Shown piece after piece: positions 15,244 through 23,369 of a DNA stretch of 26,848 nucleotides. Source of the DNA: Fibrobacteraceae bacterium (GTDB lineage: Bacteria > Fibrobacterota > Fibrobacteria > Fibrobacterales > Fibrobacteraceae); contig JABUUT010000027.1 of NCBI GenBank assembly GCA_021443045.1, forward strand, positions 9,197 to 36,044, read 5' to 3'. Numbering within the stretch: position 1 is the stretch's first letter; each line of letters begins with the position of its first letter. The notes under the pieces are model-generated. The model was not told where the DNA came from. It saw only the letters and a list, made by a program, of their open reading frames with translations, and ran no database searches. A program made the position numbers and the translations under genes.

Positions 15244-16452
15244 ATGGAAACTAAGAATTCTCCAAGTTTGATAGAGCTTTTTATTCGAGTTTTGAACAAT
15301 GACTTGAAGCATTTCAAGCTGTGCTCTGCCATTGTTCTTATTCCCACGATTACAGTTTTTGTTTTGGTTATGTGGGTGATTAAGCCGGAATATTCTTCTG
15401 CAGCTATTGTAACGCCACCTGCATCTTCCCAGGCCAGTTTGTCTAACCTCAGCAGCATGCTGGGTGCTGGAGCCTCGGGAATGAGTTCCCTTTTAAATTT
15501 TAAAACATCAGACAACGATGCCGATGCCATTTGGACCATCTTGAGTTCATGGGAAATCCATAACCAGGTGATTGAACATTTTAACTTGTCGGACCATTAT
15601 GAATTTGATGGAGATTTTCATGCCGACCTGCTAAAAAAATTCCGAAAGAATTTTTCTTTGGAATGCAATGACGAAAACATGTTCCAGATTACCATTGTAG
15701 ATGAAGACTACAACATGGCTGCCCAAATGGTAAACTTTGTTCTGGAAAAGGCTGATTCTGCATTTAATGTTTTTAAAACAACGCAGGCCCGCCAGGCACG
15801 GGAATATTTCCAGACCCGTTTGGATTCTTGTGAATTTGCCCTGGATTCCTTGCTTAAGGCATTTACCAAGTTCCAGGTGGAAAATGATTTTTACGACCCG
15901 GAAATCCAGATGGAATCTACCATTAAGTACCTTAGCGAATTGCAGGCCAAAAGGGAACAGGTTTCTTTGGAAATGTCTTTTGAACAAATGAACCGTGGCT
16001 CCGACACCAAACGCTATGGGGAGTTGCAAAAACAGTACAAGAGTGTAAGTAGCGCCCTTCATGGCTCCATTAATGGAAAAAACAAGAACGTGGGTCTTCT
16101 TTCGCTTAAAAAGTCTCCAGAGCTTGGGGCCGAATACATGCGAATGGAATCTGAAATTAAAATTCAGGAAGCTTTGTACAAACTATTGCGCCAGCAAAGC
16201 GAACAGCTTCGCCTAGACGAAGCCAAGTTGCTCACAAACCTCCATGTGCTTGAACCTCCTTGGCCAAACAACAAAAAGGTTTACCCTCTTCGTGGCGTGT
16301 CCCTTATTTTTACTTGCGTCATCAGTTTTATTTTGGCATCCCTGCTTTGCAGCCTCTTGAGCTATGTTGAAGAGGAACGTCGCCTGGGTTCCAATGTGGC
16401 AAAAGAATGGGATGCCTTCTGGAATCATTTTAGATTGTCAAAAAAGAAATAG
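15244..16452 (+). CDS. Wzz-like polysaccharide co-polymerase (chain-length determinant), no kinase domain
   Basis: Inner-membrane protein of 402 residues with the Wzz layout: a first transmembrane helix at about 26-46, a periplasmic stretch, and a second helix at about 352-373. After the first helix comes a Ser/Gly-rich segment (61-84) seen in Wzz/GumC-like proteins. The middle (about 160-335) is largely helical with coiled-coil character. Just before the second helix is a Pro-rich LEPPWPNNKKVYPLRG. No Walker A motif or tyrosine-rich tail follows, so it is not a BY-kinase fusion. It starts 4 bases after the export gene and probably sets chain length with it. Confidence 0.85.
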   Translation: METKNSPSLIELFIRVLNNDLKHFKLCSAIVLIPTITVFVLVMWVIKPEYSSAAIVTPPASSQASLSNLSSMLGAGASGMSSLLNFKTSDNDADAIWTILSSWEIHNQVIEHFNLSDHYEFDGDFHADLLKKFRKNFSLECNDENMFQITIVDEDYNMAAQMVNFVLEKADSAFNVFKTTQARQAREYFQTRLDSCEFALDSLLKAFTKFQVENDFYDPEIQMESTIKYLSELQAKREQVSLEMSFEQMNRGSDTKRYGELQKQYKSVSSALHGSINGKNKNVGLLSLKKSPELGAEYMRMESEIKIQEALYKLLRQQSEQLRLDEAKLLTNLHVLEPPWPNNKKVYPLRGVSLIFTCVISFILASLLCSLLSYVEEERRLGSNVAKEWDAFWNHFRLSKKK

Positions 16453-16459
16453 GGTCTAA

Positions 16460-17785
16460 ATGATTGGCTTGGTAATGGACTATCCGGAATCTGCAATATT
16501 CCTGTCGATTGCCTTGTTTTGCCTTGTTCAGTCTTGGCTTCTAAAGCGTGATTTTTTTAGCCCTGCAAATGTATTTTGTTTTTCCCAGTCCATAACGCTG
16601 GGCATTGCCTACATGCAGCTCACGCCTACCATGAGCGAACTCCATTTTAACACCTGGCTTGCTCTTATTGGGGGCGGAATCAGTTTTATGGGAGGCTGCT
16701 TTTGCCTAAGGCTGGTTTGGAAACAGAAACAATTGCCAGCGAATGATGTAGGGCCTGTGCCTGTTTACGACTACCGCTGGAAACTTCATTTTTCACTCAC
16801 TTGCTTTTTGTTCCTTGTTTATGTGGCCAGTTTCTACGGCATTATTAAAGTGGCGGGGAATTTGCTATTGCTCACCGGAAATCCGGCAGATTGGATGGGC
16901 AAAGAAATTAACTATGGCTATTACCCCTACTTGTTTATGTCGGGGCCTTTGGTGGTTATGCTTTATGGTGTGTCGTCTTTTAAGTCTCTAAACCCCCATA
17001 AAGCTTTAAGAATTTGTTCGGCCATTATGTGTTTTATAGCCATTGCTCTAAATGTAATTGCCTACCCCAACAGAAGTGCTTTATTCTTTAGTATCGCCTC
17101 TATAATTATATTCTGGAATTTTTTGCGCCGTAAAATTCCTGCGGTGCTAATCATGATTACTTTGGCTTTGGCTGTAGTGGCATTTGTGGCCGTTAGTACC
17201 CTTCGTGAACAGTATGGTAGCAATTCTGTTGAAAGCTATGCGTTGGAGTATGTGGTGGAACTCCCCTACAAGTATGTAGCCAACAACTACTGGAATTTGG
17301 ACTATGGCTTAAATCCAGGTGTAGATAACGAACTCCACCCTTATACCTACGGTATCGACGCCTTTTTTGGCATGTTTGAACTACTTCGGGTTTCGGGAGC
17401 CCTTCGAACCAGCTATGGCTGGGATGGCCCCTTTAACGAAAGTATCGAAAAGGAACATGGGTTTAATACCGTAAGTTATCTGTGGGATTTGCATAAAGAC
17501 TTTGGATGGCCAGGCATGTTTATCTTACCCTTTATATGTGGCTTTATGGTTAGCTTCTTGTACAATCTTATGAGAACTTCCTACAAACCGCGAAATGTTA
17601 TTTTCTATGTATTCTTTGTCTACTTTGTAGGCTGGTGGTTTTTTACCTCGGCATACAAACAAGGGATCTACTGGATTTGGGCTTTACTCATGTTTTGTGT
17701 TACTACGCTTTGTAACGCCAAGCAACTTATCCCAGACAACACAGATAACCAGAGTGACAACCAACAAAAGGCCAATATCCAATAG
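16460..17785 (+). CDS. Multi-pass membrane protein, probable Wzy-like oligosaccharide repeat polymerase
   Basis: 441 residues with about 11 hydrophobic segments (for example near 12-28, 65-88, 108-128, 188-206, 212-250, 352-372, 383-400, 405-420). A long soluble loop between about 250 and 350 and the segment PNRSALFFSIASIIIFW resemble O-antigen polymerase families, which are recognised by topology and context more than by sequence. It starts 7 bases after the Wzz-like gene. An in-frame ATG at 16475 is a possible start. The last 102 bases overlap the 3' end of the acyltransferase on the other strand. The call rests on topology and neighbours. Confidence 0.68.
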   Translation: MIGLVMDYPESAIFLSIALFCLVQSWLLKRDFFSPANVFCFSQSITLGIAYMQLTPTMSELHFNTWLALIGGGISFMGGCFCLRLVWKQKQLPANDVGPVPVYDYRWKLHFSLTCFLFLVYVASFYGIIKVAGNLLLLTGNPADWMGKEINYGYYPYLFMSGPLVVMLYGVSSFKSLNPHKALRICSAIMCFIAIALNVIAYPNRSALFFSIASIIIFWNFLRRKIPAVLIMITLALAVVAFVAVSTLREQYGSNSVESYALEYVVELPYKYVANNYWNLDYGLNPGVDNELHPYTYGIDAFFGMFELLRVSGALRTSYGWDGPFNESIEKEHGFNTVSYLWDLHKDFGWPGMFILPFICGFMVSFLYNLMRTSYKPRNVIFYVFFVYFVGWWFFTSAYKQGIYWIWALLMFCVTTLCNAKQLIPDNTDNQSDNQQKANIQ

Positions 17786-18766
17786 TGGCTGTTGAGGCAC
17801 TAGGCTTGACAAAAGCATTTCACCACCAAAGAAAATCACAACATAGTGTATCATAAAAATATTCATGCTGGTGTTTCCCAAATACTGCAGGGGAGGTAAA
17901 CTCAATAGCCTGCTAAAAATGCCTTTGTCTTTTGCAAAAACAAGAATGGCAAAAAGCAGCGCAGGAATATAGTAGAGATTAACCCACTGGTTTAAATACC
18001 CTAGTTTTGCATAAGACACGCTAAAGAAAGCCACCAAGGCAATTAAAATGGCAACCAATTCCACTAAGGAGTTTTTGACCATTGACGTTTCCCTAGACTG
18101 CTTTAAAACAGTACTATATTTTGTATAAATTAATCCAAAAAACAACCCTACCAAATAGTAAAAAAATCGGCAGTAAAAACCGAAATACAAAATATTCATG
18201 TGGTAGGGCTCTGGCAAAGGAGAGGCGGCAAGCATTATTACTGCAATTGCACCATAGCAGGCTAGGGCACATAAGAAAAGTTTTTGCAAAGTAAAAGAAG
18301 AAACCTTGTGAAGAATAAAGGGTGTAAAAAGATAGCTGAAAACAACACAAGAAATAAACCAGGTAACACCCCCATGAAAAACAAAGGGCTTAACCACCGT
18401 AATGCTACATGTGAAAGTAAATGCAATGGGAAGGCAAAGGATGTAGTGGATTATTCCCTTCAAATCAAAATGGGTGGCTACGCTAAAGATAAAAGCCCAA
18501 ATGGTTGTAAAGGTGTACACCGGTAAAAGTTTATAAATTCTTTTTTTAACAAACCCTTTATAGTTTTCCTTGTTTAATACTTCAAAACGTTTGCCGTATC
18601 CCTGGGCCATGCAAAAGCCCGACAGTAAAAAGAAAAAGGTAACAGCAAAGCCCGCATTGTTGAATATGTTGTCTGTAATAAAACCAGAACTTTGTGTAAA
18701 AGGAACATGAACCAAAAAAACAGAGAGGGCCGCCAAAAAACGAAGCCCGTTAAAAGATTGAATCAT
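17684..18766 (-). CDS. Acyltransferase family 3 membrane protein
   Basis: 360 residues of the acyltransferase-3 family (OafA/NodX-like), multi-pass membrane enzymes that add acyl groups, often O-acetyl, to sugars of lipopolysaccharide or exopolysaccharide. The N-terminal signature SFNGLRFLAALSVFLVHVPF contains conserved Arg9 and His20, and FFFLLSGFCMAQGY follows. About ten hydrophobic segments are visible. Its ATG overlaps the flippase stop by four bases (ATGA), with AGGAG 9 bases upstream, so the two are co-translated. The donor and target sugar cannot be read from the sequence. Confidence 0.85.
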   Translation of the reverse strand: MIQSFNGLRFLAALSVFLVHVPFTQSSGFITDNIFNNAGFAVTFFFLLSGFCMAQGYGKRFEVLNKENYKGFVKKRIYKLLPVYTFTTIWAFIFSVATHFDLKGIIHYILCLPIAFTFTCSITVVKPFVFHGGVTWFISCVVFSYLFTPFILHKVSSFTLQKLFLCALACYGAIAVIMLAASPLPEPYHMNILYFGFYCRFFYYLVGLFFGLIYTKYSTVLKQSRETSMVKNSLVELVAILIALVAFFSVSYAKLGYLNQWVNLYYIPALLFAILVFAKDKGIFSRLLSLPPLQYLGNTSMNIFMIHYVVIFFGGEMLLSSLVPQQPLLDIGLLLVVTLVICVVWDKLLGVTKRSNTKHE

Positions 18767-20007
18767 TGAATGCTCCTAGAATACCTTTTGCACATAATGG
18801 CGTCGACAGCCAAAAGAAGGGTGAGTGATACATCTCCAAAAAGGACAAATGCCGCCGTAAGGTGAACACCCCACAGACGAATGCCCCAGTAACACAAAAC
18901 CAAGTTGACTACACCCCCGGAAGAAATGAGAGCCACATATTTCCACACCTTTTTTTCTTTTAGCAAAAGCGAAATATAGGGCATGCGAATGGCTTGCAAA
19001 ACCAGCGACATCGACATCACTCTTAAAACAAAGGCTGATTGTTCCATCATTTCCGAAGTCCAGGGAGCGGCAAAGAAAAGAATTTTAAGAACAAGTTCTG
19101 GAAAAAGGTACAAGGGAAAACAGACCACTAGAATAAACAAGGTAAAGGCAAACTGGTCTTTTAGGTGAACCTTGCCGTCGCTCCCATCGTGGAGCGACAG
19201 CAGGGAAGATGAAATAAAATGCACCATGAATCCAGAGGCCAGGGCAATTAGTTTGTGTGAATAGTTGTAGGCACTTAAGTATTCGCCGCTGGCAAAGTAA
19301 TCTACAAAGTAGAGACCAGCCGGCAAGTAGGCAAAACTGGCAAGGCTCGCCAGGGCGTAGGGTAGCCCCGCCTTGTACATAAGTCCAATAAAGCGAAAGG
19401 TGCGCTTGGTTATTTTGAACAGATTTCGGTTAAAGGCGCTGGTAACTCCAAAGGCCCAAGCCGGCAAAGCGGATACCAGCATGCAAAGTGCAATGATTTC
19501 AATAGATTCAATTTTCCACACCACTAGGGCCAAAGTCATGATGGTGGCGTAAGAAACGGTGTGCAGCACCTTGGAAATCAGTAGCTTTTTCCACATGGCA
19601 CCGCATGTAAAGTACCAGTCAAAAAAGGCATGTTGCAAAATAAGGCTGGGTGCAAGAATCAGTTCGCCGTAAAAGGCAGCGTGGTTGTGCCGAAACACCA
19701 GGGCAAAAACCACCATGGCAACCATTACCACCAGGGATGCAAAAAAGCGAAGCTGGAGGATATTTCTAAAAAGCTGGCCTTCTGTGGCTCGTTTGGCAAA
19801 AAAGGCAAGAATGAGGGTAGCCATGCCAAAATCGGCCAGGGCACCAAAAATAAGCAAATCACTTTGGAGAATGCCAAAAAAGCCATACTCCGAGTTACCC
19901 AGATTTTTGGCAACGCCGTTCTGCACCAAAAACGCGGTTCCCTGAATCAACAGATTCACAAAAGACAGGAACACGCCAATCCGTATATTTTTAAAGACGG
20001 CCAGCAT
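18763..20007 (-). CDS. Oligosaccharide flippase, Wzx/MATE-like
   Basis: 414 residues from ATG at 20007 (an in-frame TTG at 20019 would add four). About 12 to 14 hydrophobic segments are spread along the length, and the N-terminus (FKNIRIGVFLSFVNLLIQGT, then LGNSEYGFFGILQSDLLIFG) matches the polysaccharide biosynthesis flippase pattern, in which a lipid-linked repeat unit is moved across the inner membrane. There is no strong Shine-Dalgarno. It leads the two-gene minus-strand unit with the acyltransferase and converges on the Wzy-like gene, which supports a shared glycan pathway. Confidence 0.82.
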   Translation of the reverse strand: MLAVFKNIRIGVFLSFVNLLIQGTAFLVQNGVAKNLGNSEYGFFGILQSDLLIFGALADFGMATLILAFFAKRATEGQLFRNILQLRFFASLVVMVAMVVFALVFRHNHAAFYGELILAPSLILQHAFFDWYFTCGAMWKKLLISKVLHTVSYATIMTLALVVWKIESIEIIALCMLVSALPAWAFGVTSAFNRNLFKITKRTFRFIGLMYKAGLPYALASLASFAYLPAGLYFVDYFASGEYLSAYNYSHKLIALASGFMVHFISSSLLSLHDGSDGKVHLKDQFAFTLFILVVCFPLYLFPELVLKILFFAAPWTSEMMEQSAFVLRVMSMSLVLQAIRMPYISLLLKEKKVWKYVALISSGGVVNLVLCYWGIRLWGVHLTAAFVLFGDVSLTLLLAVDAIMCKRYSRSIQ

Positions 20008-20068
20008 AGATAATCTCAAAAAAAAATAGTTTTTTACGCCGAAAATAACTATATTGGCCCTGTTAGCA

Positions 20069-20101
20069 CCAATTATTTACCTTGATTTTTGCTATAATTG
20101 G
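20069..20101. repeat. 8-bp perfect inverted repeat in divergent promoter region
   Basis: CCAATTAT (20069-20076) and ATAATTGG (20094-20101) are exact inverted copies separated by 17 bases. The second arm includes most of the -10 box of the tRNA-Leu promoter. The pair lies between the flippase (leftward) and tRNA-Leu/tig (rightward), so it could be an operator, or may simply come from AT-rich promoter sequence. Confidence 0.5.
20090..20098 (+). promoter_or_regulatory. Extended -10 promoter for tRNA-Leu and probably tig
   Basis: TGCTATAAT fits the TGnTATAAT extended -10 consensus exactly. It is 13 bases before the first tRNA base, the right distance for a start at about 20105. No good -35 hexamer is found 16-18 bases upstream, which is common for extended -10 promoters. 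It is the only strong promoter seen between the flippase and tig. Confidence 0.7.
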
Positions 20102-20111
20102 CTTTGAAATC

Positions 20112-20191
20112 GCGAGAGTGGCGGAATTGGCAGACGCGCCAGACTTAGGATCTGGTACCTCGGTGTGTGGGTTCGACTCCCACCCCTCGCA
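20112..20191 (+). tRNA. tRNA-Leu (anticodon UAG)
   Basis: The cloverleaf can be drawn by hand. The acceptor is GCGAGAG with CCCTCGC, the D stem is GCG/CGC, the anticodon stem is CCAGA/TCTGG with loop CTTAGGA (anticodon TAG, reads CUN), and the T arm is GTGGG-TTCGACT-CCCAC. The variable region is 11 bases (ACC..GGT), so it is type II but short. Positions 6 and 67 form an A-C mismatch in the acceptor stem. The CCA end is not encoded (TCA follows the discriminator A). The total is 80 bases. Confidence 0.95.
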
Positions 20192-20224
20192 TCATTTTTT
20201 ATTCAACCGTTTTCGGAGTTAATG

Positions 20225-21481
20225 ATGTCCGTTGAAATTAAAGAAACAAGTGCAACACAGCGCACCATCACAGTAACAATTCCCAAGGCAGACCTAGATG
20301 CTCCCTTCGAAAAGAAGGTTGCCCAGTATAAGAAGGAAGTGGCACTCAAGGGTTTCCGCAAGGGCCAAGTTCCAAAGAACATGATTCTCAAGCAGTTCGG
20401 CAATTCCATCCACCACGAAGTTGTGGACGAAATGGTGAACAAGACCCTCTCCGAAGAATTGAAGAAAGCTGAAATTATGCCTGTTGGCCAGATGAAGATT
20501 GAAGACTTCAAGGATGACGAAAACGGAATTTCCTTTACAGCCATTGCAGAAGTAGACCCAAAGATTGACATCAAGGGCTATGCAGACCTAGGCATCACCG
20601 TACCAGCTACCGCAGTTCACGAAGAAGAAGTCCAGGCTGAATACAACCGTCTCCTCCAGATGTGGAGCAAAGACGAACATGTAGACCGTGCTGCAGCCAA
20701 GGGCGATGTTGTTGTAGGCAACTACATCGAAGTTGTTATTGATGGTGAAAAGCAGGAACTTCCAGAAAACAGGGAATTCCGTTCCCTTCTGGGTGAATCC
20801 GCTTCTCCTGGCTTTGACGAAGGCCTTACTGGCGCAAAGGCTGGCGATACAAAGGAAATTAACTTCAAGTATCCAGACGATCACAAAGATGACCGCTATC
20901 GTGGAAAAACAGCCCAGTTCAAGGTTGAAGTTACCGATGTTCGTGCCATTGTTCCTCCAACCATGGATGAAGAATTCTTCAAGCAGATTGGCGTTAAGGA
21001 TGAAGCTGAATTAAAGGCCAACCTTTCCGAAAGTTTGGTAAACCAGAAAGAAGCTGCTGCCAAGGATAAGGCAGTTAACGAAGCCATCGACAAGATTATC
21101 GAAATGAACCCATTCGATGTTCCTCAGGCTCGCGTGTATGACCTGATTCGCTGGTCTATCAACCGCAACGTGCAAGACGAAAAGGATGCTGTTGAGCCTA
21201 CTGAGGAACAGCTCAAAACTTTGTCTCCTGAAGCTGTGCGCGAAATCAAGAAACATCGCATTCTCGAATTTGTGGCTACCGCCGAAAAGATTCGTCCTAC
21301 CCAGGCTGCCGTAGATGCCCGTCTCCAGCAGATGGCCGATGCCTACCACATTGACTTCGAGTCCCTCAAGGGCCATTTCCGTCAGTCTGGCAAAATCAAC
21401 CAGCTTCGTGACGAACTCCGGGTTCAAATGGCTGCCGACTTTATCGTAGGCATCCGTCCAGCAGCTGAAGAAGCCAAGTAA
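20225..21481 (+). CDS. tig: Trigger factor, ribosome-associated chaperone
   Basis: Chaperone and peptidyl-prolyl isomerase that docks on L23 at the tunnel exit. The ATG at 20225 gives 418 residues; CGGAG (20214-20218) is 6 bases upstream, better placed than for the adjacent ATG at 20222. The ribosome-binding signature GFRKGQVPKN starts at residue 43. An FKBP-like domain spans about 155-240 (AKGDVVVGNYIEV to FKVEVTDV), and the C-terminal arms follow. It lies 33 bases after tRNA-Leu and 8 before clpP, with no terminator between. This tig-clpP-clpX-lon order is a common folding and proteolysis operon. Confidence 0.97.
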   Translation: MSVEIKETSATQRTITVTIPKADLDAPFEKKVAQYKKEVALKGFRKGQVPKNMILKQFGNSIHHEVVDEMVNKTLSEELKKAEIMPVGQMKIEDFKDDENGISFTAIAEVDPKIDIKGYADLGITVPATAVHEEEVQAEYNRLLQMWSKDEHVDRAAAKGDVVVGNYIEVVIDGEKQELPENREFRSLLGESASPGFDEGLTGAKAGDTKEINFKYPDDHKDDRYRGKTAQFKVEVTDVRAIVPPTMDEEFFKQIGVKDEAELKANLSESLVNQKEAAAKDKAVNEAIDKIIEMNPFDVPQARVYDLIRWSINRNVQDEKDAVEPTEEQLKTLSPEAVREIKKHRILEFVATAEKIRPTQAAVDARLQQMADAYHIDFESLKGHFRQSGKINQLRDELRVQMAADFIVGIRPAAEEAK

Positions 21482-21489
21482 GAGGTTAC

Positions 21490-22080
21490 ATGGTCATCCC
21501 TACCGTCATAGAAACGACAGGTCGTGGCGAACGCGCCTATGACATTTATTCCCGTCTGTTAAAAGAACGCATTATCTTTTTGGGAACTCCCATTAACGAT
21601 GAAGTTGCGAACAACGTAATGGCTCAGTTGATTTTCTTGGAATATGAAAATCCAGAAAAAGACATTACTTTGTACATTAACAGCCCCGGTGGCTATGTGT
21701 CTGCGGGTCTTGCCATTTACGATACCATGCAGCATGTGCGCCCCAACATTGCCACAATCTGCATTGGTAGCTGTGCTTCCATGGCGGCGGTGTTGCTGGC
21801 AGCGGGCACCAAGGGCAAGCGTTACGCCCTGCCCCACTCCCGCATTATGATGCACCAGCCTTCTGGTGCGGCCACAGGCCAGTCTTCCGACATTCAAATT
21901 TCTGCAAAAGAAATTGTGCGCACCCGCGAAACCCTCACCGAAATTATTGCCAAGCACACCGGTTGTGCCATGGACGAGGTTCGCAAAAAAACCGATCGTG
22001 ATTTTTATATGAGCCCAGAAGAAGCCAAGGAATTCGGCGTCATTGACGAAATCTTTGTGCCTCACAAGCTGGAGGTTTAA
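21490..22080 (+). CDS. clpP: ATP-dependent Clp protease proteolytic subunit
   Basis: Serine protease of 196 residues that forms the two-ring chamber served by ClpX. The catalytic triad is Ser97 (in GSCASMAA), His122 (in MMHQPSG) and Asp171 (in TDRDFYM), the same numbers as in the mature E. coli enzyme. LYINSPGGYVSAGLAIYDTM is the family oxyanion region. A cysteine precedes the nucleophile region (Cys95), where many ClpPs have Ala. AGAGG is 5 bases before the ATG. The stop overlaps the clpX start (TAATG). Confidence 0.97.
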   Translation: MVIPTVIETTGRGERAYDIYSRLLKERIIFLGTPINDEVANNVMAQLIFLEYENPEKDITLYINSPGGYVSAGLAIYDTMQHVRPNIATICIGSCASMAAVLLAAGTKGKRYALPHSRIMMHQPSGAATGQSSDIQISAKEIVRTRETLTEIIAKHTGCAMDEVRKKTDRDFYMSPEEAKEFGVIDEIFVPHKLEV

Positions 22081-23369
22081 TGTATCGAGGCGGAAAGAAT
22101 CATCCTTTGGTCACTTGTAGCTTCTGTGGAAAACCCGCAGAGCAAGTAGAAAAGATGATTACCGGCGCTGGAGTACACATTTGCAACGAATGTGTTACCA
22201 TGTGCCATCGCATTCTTCAAGAAGATCTTGCCCGTACAAAAAAGGCTGCATTGTCTGCCGATATTGGAAGTAAACCTTTACCCCTACCCAGTGAAATTAA
22301 GGCCCACCTCGACGATTTTGTTATTGGTCAGGAACAAGCCAAAAAAGCGTTGTCTGTAGCCGTTTACAATCACTACAAGCGTCTTCGTTACAAACAACTT
22401 CATAACGACCCCGATGATGTAGAGGTTGACAAATCCAACCTTCTCCTGGTTGGCCCAACAGGTTCCGGTAAAACTTTGCTGGCCCAGACTATGGCTCGTT
22501 TTTTGGATGTTCCTTTTACCATTGCCGATGCCACCGTTCTTACCGAAGCAGGCTACGTTGGTGAAGACGTTGAAAACATTATAGTGCGTCTTTTGCAGGC
22601 TGCCGAATACAATGTGGAACGTGCCGAACGGGGCATTATCTTTATTGATGAAATCGATAAAATTGCCCGGAAAACGGCCAACCCATCTATTACTCGAGAT
22701 GTGAGTGGCGAAGGTGTGCAGCAGGGCCTTCTTAAAATTCTTGAAGGTACTGTAGCCGCTGTACCTCCTAAGGGAGGACGCAAACACCCGGAACAGGCTT
22801 TGGTTCAGGTGAACACCCGCAACATTCTTTTTATTTGCGGAGGCGCCTTTGAATCTCTCGATAAGATTATTGGCCGCCGCGTTAACAAGGGAGGCATGGG
22901 TTTTGGTGCCGACATTAAAAGCTCCGAAGATAATTCCCTCAGTGAACTTTTTAAGCAACTGGAGCCTGATGATTTAATCCAGTTTGGCCTTATTCCCGAA
23001 ATTGTGGGCCGCTTGCCTATAGCCGTTGCCTTGGAAGAACTTGATGAAAAGGCTCTTTTAAACATTTTAACCCAGCCCAAGAATGCTCTGGTAAAGCAGT
23101 TCAAGAGTTTGTTTAAAATGGATGGCATCGATTTGGAATTTACCGAAGACGCCCTTAAGGAAATTGTACGCGAAACCATGGTTCGTAAAACAGGAGCTCG
23201 GGGGCTTCGTTCTGTAATGGAAAAAGCCTTGCAGCAGGCCATGTTCGAAATGCCTGGCTCCAGCACTAAAAAAGTGGTGCTCACTGCCGAAATGATTAAG
23301 CAGGGTCTAAACCCAATAACAGTGTCCGATAAGAAGGGCAAAAAGAAAGCCGACAAAAACGTGGCTTGA
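22080..23369 (+). CDS. clpX: Clp protease ATP-binding unfoldase ClpX
   Basis: AAA+ unfoldase of 429 residues that feeds substrates to ClpP. The N-terminal zinc domain has C13, C16, C35 and C38. Walker A GPTGSGKT is at 125-132, pore loop GYVG at 158-161, Walker B FIDEID at 188-193, the RKH loop at 234-236 and sensor 2 GARGLRS at 372-378. The ClpP-docking tripeptide, IGF or similar in most homologues, reads MGF (273-275). A Lys-rich tail ends the protein. The start overlaps clpP and the TGA stop overlaps the lon ATG. Confidence 0.98.
   Translation: MYRGGKNHPLVTCSFCGKPAEQVEKMITGAGVHICNECVTMCHRILQEDLARTKKAALSADIGSKPLPLPSEIKAHLDDFVIGQEQAKKALSVAVYNHYKRLRYKQLHNDPDDVEVDKSNLLLVGPTGSGKTLLAQTMARFLDVPFTIADATVLTEAGYVGEDVENIIVRLLQAAEYNVERAERGIIFIDEIDKIARKTANPSITRDVSGEGVQQGLLKILEGTVAAVPPKGGRKHPEQALVQVNTRNILFICGGAFESLDKIIGRRVNKGGMGFGADIKSSEDNSLSELFKQLEPDDLIQFGLIPEIVGRLPIAVALEELDEKALLNILTQPKNALVKQFKSLFKMDGIDLEFTEDALKEIVRETMVRKTGARGLRSVMEKALQQAMFEMPGSSTKKVVLTAEMIKQGLNPITVSDKKGKKKADKNVA

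Noticed and set aside
14058..20007. Mobile element or prophage as carrier of the polysaccharide block
   Set aside because: No transposase, integrase, target duplication or tRNA fragment repeat was seen at either edge; tRNA-Leu is adjacent but no partial copy of its 3' end was noticed at the other side.
18983..20013. Plus-strand frames opposite the flippase (127 and 86 residues)
   Set aside because: The minus-strand frame gives a coherent multi-pass flippase; the plus-strand products are Lys-rich, without domains or start sites.
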